DNA from: Asterochloris sp. CNOR1 | Taxonomy: Eukaryota > Chlorophyta > Trebouxiophyceae > Trebouxiales > Trebouxiaceae | Direction: 5' to 3' | Assembly (NCBI GenBank): GCA_963969365.1 | Contig: OZ017750.1 | Coordinates: 2,232,001-2,296,000 of the forward strand | DNA length: 64,000 nt | Shown here: positions 1-10,710 of the stretch, in pieces | How the letters are laid out: each line of letters begins with the position of its first letter | Position numbering within the stretch: position 1 is the stretch's first letter | The notes under the pieces: generated by a model | Seen by the model: only the letters and a program-made list of their open reading frames with translations | Told to the model about the DNA's origin: nothing | The model's database searches: none | Position numbers and translations under genes: made by a program

Positions 1-2452
1 CACAAGGGTGGGCGGCTCGCTGTGTCCGCTGCGGAAGCGCAGCAGCCGTGCACTGTTGTCGGGGGCATCGAACAGCCACTGCTTGAGAGAGTTGTCCTGA
101 GCAGCGCTCATCAGCAATGGCTCCCCAGGAAAGAAGTGCAGGGCAGTCAGCGGTGCATCGTGCGCGTCCTGCAAGATGTTGCCCAAGAGTTGACATCAGC
201 AAGTCTACACCTGCGCTTTGCGGGACATGGCAGCATCCGCTCATGCCCCACATGAGAGGACAGCAGCAGGAGGTGCATAAAGACACACTTTGGGAAACTT
301 CTTGCGCCAACATGAGTTCGAGCAACACCATACTAAAGTAGCACACCATAATTTTGCAAACAGTGAAGTCTCACCCTGATGATGGTGTGCAGGCGGCGCT
401 CCTCCAGGTTCCACACAGTGATGACACCGGCACCTCCACCGGCTGCCATCAGGGGGATGCCAGTGCCTGAGCATCAGAGAGACAGCAGTTTCGAGCTGGT
501 GGACTCATTGGCGGGCGTGCTGGCCGCTCAGCAGAGCAGGACAGGATGCCATGCCCACTGCCAGCCTCCAGCTGCCTCATGCCACCCCAGCAGGTCAGGG
601 CAAAGTGGCCCACTCAAGGTATCACAGTCTGCTGGAAGTGGAGCTGTGGCCTGCCAAGCAGGCTTTGCTCAGTGAATGAGCAGAGCAGGACGCAAGGGCA
701 GCCAGACATACAAACCTTTACATGCACCCCTGACAGGGGCAAGCAGCCCACCTGTCTTGAATGAAATGGCTGTGCAGGGCTGCTGCACCGCTGCATCTGT
801 CTTTGGCAGGCTGCTGAAGGCGGTCAGCTCATTGGCCGCCCCCGCGCCAGCAGCATTAACAAAGGATGTCACCTCCTCATCATACTTGAGGTTCAGCAGC
901 ACAGCACGCCTGCATGATACAGGCATCTGGGTGCACAACATGCAGAGTCTGCCGGATCCCACCATTACCATCACCTCGCTTTTTGACTGCCACACCAGGC
1001 TGCCGCCCAGCAACCAGGCACATGCTGAAAAGCTGTTGGCTGCTAGGCAGGCATCATGCTTCAAGAGAAGAACAGTGCAGCCTCACTGAAGACAAAAGGC
1101 AGGCAGGAAGACAAGGGCTGCCCTGTCAAGCCACCTTGTGCCAGAGCTGGAGACAGGGACGGTGCGCTCAAAGCGTGACTGGCTGAGCCCTGCGCTGTCA
1201 CCTGTCGCTGATGCTACTGTCCACTACTGCCAGAGCAGGGCAGTCACACAAACACGACTTGTGCAGTGCAGCGCTCACCCATCACTGAGGCCAATGCCCA
1301 CCACGTCCAGTGCAGGGCTGCTCGCAATGCACAGCACATCTGCAGTGACCAGCGGCTGGAATTCGTGCAGCAGCTTGCCGCTGACGAAGTTCCACAGCTG
1401 CAGGCGCCCCTGGCGACCACCCACGACCACCTTGTTCAGGTATGTGTCAGGGTGGGCCATGCAGGTGGGCGTGAGGCCTGCTTGAAGCTGGATGGTGCCC
1501 TGCACGCAGCAAAGCAGCTACTGTGATGCATGGGTGCTTCCCGCATGGCCAGGGGGCGCAGCGTCTGCCTGAGGAGGGCGAAGGGGCATGCAGAAGCACA
1601 AGCACGCTTGTGTTGTCTTCCAGGCTGCAACACACATGAGGCCATCTGCCAGCAGAGCATGCCAGAGCATGCTGCAGGCCCACCTCGGGAGCTGCATAGT
1701 CTCCCAGACGCCATCTGAGCAGCTGGCCATCTGAACCCAGGCTCAGCAGGTAATCCCCCAGGCACAGCAGCTGCAGGATGCGGCCTGTGTGACCTGGATA
1801 TGTCCCCACCCTGGAGCAGGGCGTCACCGCTCATGTCAGCATAGAACATTGTGAATGTGAGCATTCAAGCAGGAGATGACAGCACTCACTGGTGCACCCG
1901 CTGGCAGGCCACAATGTTGTGCCCCACTGCTGCAAATGTGGCATTGTCTTTGGTGGCAAGGGCTGTGATGTCTCCCTCAAACTGCAGGAGTCGCACTGTC
2001 AGCATGTGCTGCAGGCAGCTGGCGATGCTGGCAGCCGGATGCTTGACAATCAGGAGTAGCACTGTCAGATGCTGCAGAGGCCAGGTAGTGCTGGCTGCAG
2101 CAAGAGGCACAGTGCCAACTCACCTGGGGCCCCACAAGCAACAGATTGAGTTTGGAGCAAGAGTAGGTCTGCATGTCCGGTCAAAGGCTTAGAAACAAAT
2201 GGCAGCCAACTGTGTTCTGGATGCTTTGTGTTGCCAGCTGTCCATTGTGCTGGTGCACAGTGACCACCAGACTGCCAGAGCTACACAGACGGCTCCTCAA
2301 GTTGGCATTTGTGCTCAAGCAGATGTCTGATGTACCTGCCATGCCTTGCCCACACTGACTGTGACCGTCGTCTCCTTGCCTCGCCTCTGAGTGGCAAATG
2401 GCACCGAGTCTGTAATGTAGCCAAGTGCTCTGAAAGGGATGAAAAGAGACAT
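1..2452 (-). CDS. UTP21: U3 snoRNP-associated WD40 protein UTP21/WDR36 (5' part, truncated at left edge)
   Basis: Nucleolar WD40 protein of the UTP-B module of the small-subunit processome, needed for 18S rRNA maturation. Start ATG at 2452; the first residues MSLFIPFRALGYITDSVPF match the conserved N-terminus of plant UTP21. Exons read on minus: 2336-2452, 2124-2168, 1890-1981, 1684-1810, 1279-1499, from 909 down to about 820, 375-466, and 1-168. Phases agree through exon 6. Key matches are SKLNLLLVGPQ, HPDTYLNKVVVG, GRLQLWNFVSGKLLHEF, SPALDVVGIGL, NLKYDEEVTSF and the last visible block RLLRFRSGHSEPP. The donor of exon 6 is unclear. The rest of the beta-propellers and the C-terminal Utp21 domain lie beyond position 1. 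Known: family role. Seen: repeat order and splice signals. Confidence 0.92.
1986..2094 (-). repeat. Duplicated acceptor region in UTP21 intron 2
   Basis: AGGAGTCGCACTGTCAGC at 1986-2003 followed by ATGTGCTGCAGG-CAG-TGGCGATGCTGG recurs as AGGAGTAGCACTGTCAGA at 2052-2069 followed by TGCTGCAGAGGCCAGG-TAGTGCTGG. The first copy abuts the true exon 3 acceptor (1982-1984). Confidence 0.7.
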
Positions 2453-3518
2453 GACAGCCCTGCGGCCTCAGGAGTGCACAGTGATCCTGGTCATCATCAA
2501 TGCTAGTCCTGCCGGCTCTGACAACAATCAGATCTGTGACCTAAGCCTACCCTTGTCAACCAGTATTGTAATCAAAAATCTCAGGAGGCAACCTCGTCCC
2601 TGCGCAGTGAAAAGGTGCATGGACATGTCGGCAGCTGGACGCCAGGTCAGGCGTTCCTGTTTAGTGTCTGATATCATGCTCGAGCATGAGCATGTCTTGC
2701 CAGGCAGCAAACATGGTCAGGACACGTTGCATCAGTTGATGCAGCATTATCATGAATGCATTGAACAGCTGCGGCAATAACACCTCTGCTGCTTTAGAGG
2801 GCTCTAGACTGTGTCAGGTTGGCATTGACTGCCAAGGCACTTGCGACTTGAGCAAGCCTGGATTGGCAGGCACATCCCAGGAGGAACTCATGTCTCAAGG
2901 GTAGGTGGCATCTGCTAATAGGCAAGGCCCTGGGGCAGCTGAGCTGGCCCTGCATCAGAGTGGCAGCTGCCTACAGAAGTCCAGTTGATCCATCGTGCAG
3001 ATGCTGCAGGCCTCAGATGCACCTTCAAGTCCCTGACAGGCTGCTCTCAGCACAGTCACCAGGCCTTCAGCCTGGAAGCTGCAGCACCATGGCAGCACAA
3101 GGCTTTCCTGATGTGCATTGCCCCCGCCCTCCCCTCCCCCCCACCACATCTGCACAACACCCCACTGCACCACTACCCCGGCAGCAGGAGGAGCACAGCA
3201 GCTGACACAATGATCTGGCCCTGACGCGAGCGCGACAGCAGCCTTGCATCCAGGTTACCCCCAGCATGCCCAGCATCATGATGCCCAAGGGATACACAGC
3301 TCTGCGGTGCCTGGCATCCAGCAGTGCATTTCCAACGGCTGGGGCGCCCATCTTGCTGGTGTTGTGCAGCGCTGCACTCTTCTCAACCTGCTGCGGTGCC
3401 AGCCACCGCTGGGTGGCTGCTGGCAGCTGATGTCATGACGCCCCCTGCCTGACAAATACGTGCAGCTCTGTGAAACGATGTTGTCAGAGTGCCGGCATCG
3501 CTTGACAATGTATGGCCT
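2453..3518. other. Intergenic stretch between UTP21 and the Aven-like gene
   Basis: About 1.07 kb with no family-like reading on either strand. It should hold the UTP21 promoter (near 2453-2700) and the 3' UTR of the Aven-like gene (near 3400-3518). A C-rich pyrimidine tract lies at about 3120-3150. Open frames here are short and look random. Confidence 0.5.
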
Positions 3519-5148
3519 TCAGAGACCATCAAGCCAGGCTTCGATGTCAGTCTCATCCTGTCTAGGCTTGCAAACAACAGTGCTGGCAGCCTGCCTGGTA
3601 GGCTGACAAGGGTGTGAAAGCAAGGCATCTAGCTCATCCTCAGCTTCTGACAAATGGTGCTGGGCTGCGGCAGGCCGGGCAGAAGGCGCTCCCTTAGAGG
3701 ACGGCTTCTGCGGGCTCGGGGTGGCCTGCACGGTTGCGGCTGGAGGCTCTTCAGGCGCCTGTGCCTTTGCCGCACTGCTGCCTGAGGATGCAGAGGGCAC
3801 AACTTTCCCAGGCCCAGGTGCCGGCTTGGTAGCTGTCCCCTGAGGCATGCCTTGTGCTGAACTACTGCTAGGGCCTTGTGTGAGCACCTGGCTGGGGCCA
3901 GCTGCCTGCAGGCAACCCATCATCAGCTTGCAGTAACGGCGAAAACAAGCTGCAGGAGGTGAAGGCATTATCACAACATGGGGGCCAGGCTGCTGATAGG
4001 ACATGCAGTGCAGTGCAGCGACTTGTGCACAGTCTCACCTGTGGGGCCCGCTCTGCTCCAACTGGTGGCACGTCTGCCGAGCTCCTTTGCAGCACATCCG
4101 GCAACTCGCAGCCTTGCAGGAACTTGACCTCGATGCCCAGCACCTGGTGCAGCGGCAGCACTAACAGGCTCTCTGCCAGGGCAGGCAGATCCAACGTCAG
4201 ACCCTGCATTGGGACAGACAGTGCAGTGTCGGGGCCGCCTCCTGGACGCAGTGTGAGCACCTGCAGGTGCAGGTCAGCAAGGAGGCAAATCGTCCATGCT
4301 CGCTTGCACCACACTTGAGGACCATGTAGTGGCAAGAGAAGGTGCTTAGATGGTCCTGAGGATGGTGCTCTGCTGAGGGGAGGAAGGTGATCAGAGGTAC
4401 AAAGATGCAGGGTGACACGGTGCAAGGCTGCCATACCACCGCAAGGGTTGAAGGGTGCTGACATAGTGCCAAGGTCTGTGAATTCAAACACCCTGTGGCT
4501 CAGACATGTGCATAAGGCTGCCTCACCTGGTCAGCCTCAGGCCTAGCTTCCGAAGGCGGCAGCTGCCAGTCGTCCTCAATGGGCACCCTGCACATGCATG
4601 GGCACTTGCAGCAGAACTTTTGGCAAGCCCAGATAAGGTGCCAGACGGAAGCATCTGTAGCATGCATTTGCAGAGGCATTGCAAGACGTCACACCGTGGT
4701 TCTGCAGGCAGCTGGTCATTGCTTTGGCAGGCAGCAGCTGACCTGCCAGCACAGCGCACCGGTATCGAAAGGAGCGCGCGTCACCCAGGCTGTCATCCAG
4801 GAGAGCAGCCAGGTCGGCCCCCTGGGATCTGCGCTGCGGCGCCTCAGGGCCTGCCTCCCCCGACTGCTCTATAGCGTCGTCAGCATACCTGCAAGCCATG
4901 CATGGAACCTGGACAACATGCAGATGCGATCAGATATGCAGTCCAGCACGCAGATCGCTACCTGAGTGTGCCAAGAGCAGAGTCTGGTCATGCCCTGATG
5001 CTACGTCCCACCTGTCCAGGTTGCTGCCAAGTCTGTGTGCTGTAGACGGACTGCCCACATAAGGCCCACTGCCCCTCCCTCTCCCAGTGCGATGTCTCTG
5101 TGTTGCCTTGCGTTTGGCACGGGCATAGTCTTTGGCACTGCTCTCCAT
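3519..5148 (-). CDS. Aven-like protein (cell-death/checkpoint regulator family)
   Basis: Five exons on minus: 5012-5148, 4760-4888, 4527-4587, 4039-4203, 3519-3905; phases agree and give 292 residues. Landmarks of animal Aven occur in the right order: an RG-rich N-terminus (GRGRGSG near residue 25), the NLDRYADD block matching NWDRYQD, GADLAALLDDSLGDARSFRY matching the GTDFSVLLSSAGDSFSQFRF block, a leucine-rich middle around LAESLLVLPLHQVLGIEVKF, a low-complexity Ala/Pro/Ser linker, then DELDALL and a C-terminus ending DIEAWLDGL, like the terminal ELEDWLDSMIS of Aven. In animals Aven binds Apaf-1 and Bcl-xL, activates ATM/ATR and helps translation of G-quadruplex mRNAs. Algae lack classical apoptosomes, so the algal role is unknown; the RGG-like end favours RNA binding (inference). 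Confidence 0.75.
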
Positions 5149-7771
5149 ACGTTATTCAGAGCGCAAGTGGACGTTCATGTGAACGATTGACCCTGGCTCA
5201 GCTGATATAACACCAGACACAGCTTTCATGCTAGTATTGATTGGGCAGGGAGGTTCTATGTGCTGCCTTGATGTCATTAAGATCAGTGAAAGCCAGTCGA
5301 AATCTGATGGCATGCTTGACATGAGAACTGTGGATCTTGGCAGACTGCTGCCTCCCAAGTTGATGGCTGGCAGCCATTGGCTGCTGTTGGCCTCTGTTCA
5401 GACAGCAAAGGCATCTCCAAAGTTGCGCATGACCTGCAGGCAGCAGCTTAGTGCTGTCAAGCAAGGGCACTACCTGCAAGGAAACGGGCATCGGCGCTGC
5501 TCACCAGCACAGACCCAACAAAGAGTCCTACTGCTCGCAGCAGGACCTGCAGCAGACACAACAGTCATCAGCCTTTGCATTCACCTTCGAGCTTGCCACA
5601 GACAGCTCACCAGATTGGCCTGATACTTCTGTGGCTCATTGTACTCGGACTTGAGCCATCTGCAGGCACATGAGGCCTGACAGTTGGTGTAGACTGGAGG
5701 CAGACACAGACCCACTTTCCAGCATGACCTGTGCCCAGCATGTCTACCTCTGTGCCCTACTGACTGGATCCTGCGGACCGGCAGGCAATGCTCGTCTGGG
5801 AGGCATTGCGACGACGGTAGAGACTGCAGCAAGAAAGATAGAGGAAATATCGATGTCATTCGAGTTTAGAACGAACGAAATGCAGCAATGCCCCGCCTTA
5901 GTCTTCAAAGTGCAAGTGAGTAACAACTCCAGTGCTGCATGATATGGTGCCATTCAACCTCTGCTGCTGCATGCAGGAGCTGTCTGTCCTAGTGGAGGCC
6001 AAGGGCACAGGATAGTCCAGACGCCACTGCAGCACTGCTATAGGGGCTGCAGCAGGCACGTCCGGCAGTGCAGTCTGATGTTAATGGTGCTAGTCCCAGC
6101 AGCAGCCTTGCGCTGCACATCATGCAGTTGGTCGTGGTCCTGCCCTTGGCGGCACTGTGCTGGGACCTCTCGACAATGATTGAGGGGCCAAGCCAAACCT
6201 GCCTCATGCGCTGGAGGGGACAGCCGGCGTCTTCGACACGACGCATCTTGGCTTGCTTCAGCAGCTGCAGAGGCTTGTGCTTGACTGCCCATCTGACAAT
6301 CTCAAGCAGCGGGAGCGTGCGCCTGTCCTCACATCGTTGACACTGAATCACTGGCACTGGCAAGGGCTGGACAGCTGCCTGAGCCTGGCGACAGCAAGCA
6401 CATGGCTGAGGCGCTCCAATGGAGCCCCTTCAGATTGGCTGTCACCATGTGGGCAAGGGCGTATCACTGGCAGTGCTAGAAAGTCTCCACATGACCATGG
6501 GATCGGACAGCTTCAGTCAGCTGGACTCATTTGGGTGCCATTGCCCATTCCCTGATGGCTTCGCAAGGTCGTCACAGGGTCAGAGGCACCTCACCTGTTG
6601 CCCCCTGCTGGCTGGCTCCTTCATCACTTTCCTCGACCTGCGGGAGCAGGCCATGCTGATGCACTCCTGGGACGTCCTAGGACACAGGCCGGTGGCTGCG
6701 ATAGCTCCCTGACTTGCTGAAGGTGAGGCTGAGCCAGCACAGTCACAGGCAACTGCCTGTTGCTCCCCTGATCCAAGGCAAGAGGCTAGGCCTGGAGATC
6801 ACTGGCAAGCCTCTCCCACAGGCCTCAAGTCCTGCTTATGTCAACTCCAACACTTGGGGTCGAAGTACATGAGAGCCAGGCAGTTTGGCACATTGGGGCG
6901 GGAGGCCTTGTTGCAAAGGAAGACATGCTGTACCCGACCAGCCCATTGCATGCTTGAACAGGCAGCAGGGAGGCCATTGCTGCTGCTGTGTGCCAGGTTC
7001 TTGCTGGACCAGCCTGTACCCTTCTCACCTAAGGAGTCTGTGCTGTACAGGCGGCACTTAGGTTGTGCCCCAGCTTGACCTCCAATGGGGCAGGGTTGGG
7101 TTCTATTGAGGGCCATCATTACCTCCTGACACACCTTGGGCCTCAGCAGCCACTTGACTGGATGGTGGCGCTGCCTGTGAAGCTGAGGGGAGCAGATGCT
7201 TCAAGATTTCAGAAGCTTTGCCTGGGCCTGGCACTGTAAGCTCATTGCTGCTTGGGACCACCTGGGCTCCTCTGCATGCGCAATGCCTAACAACTTTGTC
7301 CTTGCTGATTTACTCTGCTGCAACAGCTCTGGCCACTGTTGGATACCCTGTTGGAATGCGCCGCTCGTGTTGGGCATTTTTATCCTATGCTCCTGCCGCT
7401 GGTGTCCATGTGTAATGTGCCTCGATGTGACTGACACCACATGTGGCCTTGGCAAGCGCTGCTGCATTGGAGCACAGTCCTGTGCTTCAATGCACTGACA
7501 TCTTGTACATGTGTGCCAGCGAGCCTGAGGTGCAGTGTGCCAGTTAAGTATGGCAGTGGCAACTCATGTCCTTGGCATGAAATGATATGTTTGAGTCGAG
7601 AGGTGATCAAGTCTCATCATGTGTCCTTCAACAAACAGGCGAACATCCTGATGTGCTGCTGTCAGGTGCAAACAACACCACAAGAGGGGACCTGTCTCTA
7701 ATTTCAGGGCCAGCTTTGCCATTGTCATGTAAGACGACAATGCATCATCAGAGCCAGAGTAACTTTCCAGG
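5149..7771 (+). other. Unresolved region; weak leucine-rich reading on plus
   Basis: No product recognised in 2.6 kb. The best plus-strand reading is at 6200-6370, where an open frame contains HLGLLQQLQRLVLDC followed by LTSLTLNHWHWQGL, and a second frame near 6450-6500 contains LAVLESLHMTMGS. These resemble leucine-rich (RNI/F-box-like) repeats, but I could not build a consistent exon chain with good splice sites. A possible first exon is at 5880-5915 (MQQCPALVFKVQ followed by GTGAGT). Minus-strand frames show nothing. The region must also contain the Aven-like promoter (just above 5148) and the 3' flank of the sterol gene (just below 7772). It may hold a fast-evolving gene, a decayed gene or only spacer. 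Confidence 0.25.
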
Positions 7772-10139
7772 TCATTGTGTGCGCTTACTCCTGCCATTTG
7801 AAGGGGCTTGCAGCCGTTCAAAGTGAGTGACGGTGCGCTTAATGGCCTCCGGCACAGACACCTTGGGCTGGTACCCAAAGTCGCGCTTGGCCTTGCCGCA
7901 CTGCAGCTGTCGGTTGCAGGCGGAAAGGTTGACCCTGGTCACGCTGAGGTCTGAACTCCATGCTGTGAATGGCCTAACAAGCGGCATGATGATCCAGTCA
8001 AGAATGAAGGCTATGATGAGCACGAGCAGCAGGGGCAGGTGGATGTAGGGACGACGATACCCCAGGCCCTCCAACAAGTCCCCAATGAAGCCCCAGAAGA
8101 GCTGGGGGTCATCGTTGGTGATGAAGTATGCCTGCCCACCAATGGGGGACTGCAGTGACAGCTTCTCGGCTGCCTGCACATAAGACGCACTACATCAGCA
8201 TGCGCCACCATGGTGTTGATGCGCCACCTCCAAGGCTGCAGACAGCCAGTTGCCCGTGCCACGTCTGGGCCTGCTGAGCCCAGGCGCAGCGCTGGAAGCA
8301 CAGGAGGGCGGGAGGATGGCCCTGCAACAAGTGCAGCTGTCACCAGAGAGCAACATTCTGCCTGTGGCCCCCATTGTGCAAGCCCAGCACACACCTGTCC
8401 CCAGACAGACAATGACCAGAAAGCCTGAGAGGGCAGGACGATGCCCCTCAACAGCCCCAACACTGTCACAGACCTGTACAGCTACCCTGGCCTGGCCAGA
8501 TGCCGTCCCTGGAACCCTGGGAGGGCTTCAGCACACAATGCATTCTGCTCAACAAGGCAGGGGACACATGCTCACCTGGATGTGGGCCTGGGCCACATTG
8601 CCAACATAGGTCCACTCCATCATGTTGCTGCCCTTGCCAATGATGTACTTCATCTTGCCCTTGCGCGCGTTGCCCACCAGGCTAGGCACAAACAGGGGGT
8701 CGTGTTCCCCAAAAATGCCGCTGGGGCGCAGGGCGCAGGTTGCCAGCCCGCCCCGCATGTTGGCCTCCAGAACCAGCTTCTCGGCCTCAATCTGCAGGCG
8801 TGCACCGTCAGACATCTTAGTCCCTGTCTTGTTCTGATGTGATTGTGGGCTGTCCGGCCCCTATAAGATGACCTTCAGGACTAAACTTATTCGCCTTGGT
8901 CTGCAGACAGGCAAGGCAGGTGTTGTCGGGGGCAATCCACAAGATGAGGTGCAGCCTGTGCACCATGCAAGGCGTGGGCTATGACACACAGCACCAGCCT
9001 CTCTTGTTAATTGCAACACACAGCTGAGGGTACTTGAGGATGGGCAAGCAGAGGCTCAGCAAGACATGTGCTGCTGCTGCGCAGCACGGCAGATTGCAGA
9101 ATGCATGCACAACATTGCATCGTCATGTACATTCGCCTCGTCCTGGCAGGCTGACAGACACCGACAACACATCTGACTGAGTGGCAGCACACATATAGCT
9201 CAGGAGGTGCAGCCCTGGCCTCTGCCCATCAGCTCTGTCTGGCTTTTCAGCTTGTATCAGAAACCTTCACTACCTTGGTCTGGGTGTAATAGTCCATAGG
9301 CCTGGCTGCGTAGGGAGCCGTCTCATCCACATTGTTCAAGTCCCTGCCCTGAAAGACCACTGAGGATGTGCTGGTGTAGATGAGGCGGTGCACTCCGCCC
9401 CAGACACAGCCCTCGATCACATTGTGCGTGCCAGTGATGTTGACTGAGGACATGAGGGCCTTGTTGGCCGAGTTGCTGGTGGTGACGGCAGCACTGGCGC
9501 AGTGGAACACAACGTCCATGCCTGCAGGAGGCCACAAACGTGGAGTGTGCATCAAGGCCCAACAGGTAGCAGTCACGGTTTCGCTGCTGCAGACAATGTC
9601 ACAGTGCAGGTGGTCAGTGACGCTGGGCCGCTGCAGACTGGCTTGCTGCCGCTGAGATCAGCTAGCAGTGGCAGCACAGAGTGAAGACCAATGCCAGGCA
9701 GCTGCAGAAGGTCATGCAACACAAGGCAGCAGGACAAGACAAGGAGCAGGTGCTGGCTGAGAAGCTGCAGGGAGTACGTGAGCAGAACAGCCCCTTCAGT
9801 GGCATGAGAGAGCAGATGTGCAAGGGCAGCTGCCATGCAGACTCCCAGGCTCTGAAGCGTCCTTGGGTGTGAGCAAGCCATCAGCAGTGCAGTGGCTGGC
9901 TGAGCGCTCAGGGGCACACCTGAGCAGGCCTGCTTGACCTGGTTCAGGTTGCGCAGGTCCCCCACAATGGTCTGCACCCGGGTGTCGCTGCTGTGCCTGA
10001 CATCAAGCACTGTGACGTGATATCTGCCTGTGGCCACCAGCTGGTCTACCAGATGGCGTCCCAGGAAGCCTGCACCTCCTGTCACCAGGCATTTGAGCTG
10101 CCGCCTTGAGTCTTTTGTGTCCTCTGTAGAGCCTGACAT
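7772..10139 (-). CDS. Sterol-4alpha-carboxylate 3-dehydrogenase (3beta-HSD family, ERG26/NSDHL-like)
   Basis: NAD(P)-dependent short-chain dehydrogenase predicted to oxidise and decarboxylate 4alpha-carboxysterols at the ER during sterol C4 demethylation. Four exons on minus, all phases consistent: 9920-10139, 9274-9521, 8576-8791, 7772-8173, giving 361 residues. The N-terminus has the Rossmann motif VTGGAGFLGRHLVDQL; then GMDVVFHCAS, NITGTHNVIEGC, the catalytic YxxxK within DYYTQTK, ALRPSGIFGEHDP, and a hydrophobic C-terminal segment LLLVLIIAFILDWIIM likely to anchor it in the ER. Land-plant 3betaHSD/D isoforms often carry an extra reticulon domain; this one stops soon after the hydrophobic stretch and resembles the shorter animal/fungal form. 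Related 3beta-hydroxysteroid dehydrogenases cannot be excluded, but the context of algal sterols favours ERG26. Starts 40 bp downstream of the PET100-like stop. Confidence 0.87.
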
Positions 10140-10178
10140 GGGGAATTCTGCTAGGGCTGGTGGTGGCTAAGTGCTGGC

Positions 10179-10569
10179 TTAGTTGCGCTCCTGCTGCTTT
10201 TGCTTGCGGAGCTCTGCAAACTCCTCGGCGCTGGGAGGCCTGGGGCCCTCTGGAGGGTAGACCACGTAGCTTCGCTGTGGCAGAACACAGGGAGTTGGTA
10301 CCTTACATTGGGCAGAGTGCACAGCCAGGATGCTGACAATCAATGGCCAGATCTGCATGACTTACACTTCGAATGATGGCTGCCAGGCGCTCTGGATTGC
10401 CAGCCACAGCCAATGTCATTAGCGCTGGGATGGAGAGGTAACAGCCAAACTTGAAGACCTGCAGGCAGATGGTCAACATGAGCTGTCCATCTGCACAAGA
10501 TCGCTGCTCATTCGCTCGACCACATCAACAGAGATCCTGGATCACCTCAAGCAGTCCATATCTGGCCAT
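10179..10569 (-). CDS. PET100-like cytochrome c oxidase assembly factor
   Basis: Small mitochondrial inner-membrane protein expected to act as a chaperone for complex IV assembly. Three exons on minus: 10546-10569 (only 24 nt), 10366-10458, 10179-10274, giving 70 residues; human PET100 has 73. The protein begins MARYGLLEVFKFGCYLSIP, which follows the PET100 pattern of a short N-terminus, LEx-F-(R/K) and a single membrane segment, then AGNPERLAAIIRS, a YPPEGPRPPSAEEFAELR block comparable to the WPPE...EEF motif, and a basic coiled tail RKQKQQERN. The start was chosen because the exon 1 frame joins in phase 0 to VFKFG. Too short and too intron-split for simple ORF finding. It is divergently paired with TBL2 across 141 bp. 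PET117-type proteins are an alternative but fit less well. Confidence 0.75.
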
Positions 10570-10710
10570 CCCAGCATCTTCGCCTTGAATGACAACTTGA
10601 TGGTCAGGTGCGAACTTTAGGTCACATGTTCCCGACCAACGCAGCAAGCCAGCAGAGTCTTCAGCCTCCTGAGACAGCGAACCTGTGGAGCCTGACAGCG
10701 AGTCGTGCAC
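10570..10710. promoter_or_regulatory. Putative bidirectional promoter, PET100-like / TBL2
   Basis: The 141 bp between the two divergent start codons must contain both 5' UTRs and core promoters, unless upstream noncoding exons exist. No clear TATA box is visible. Confidence 0.5.
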
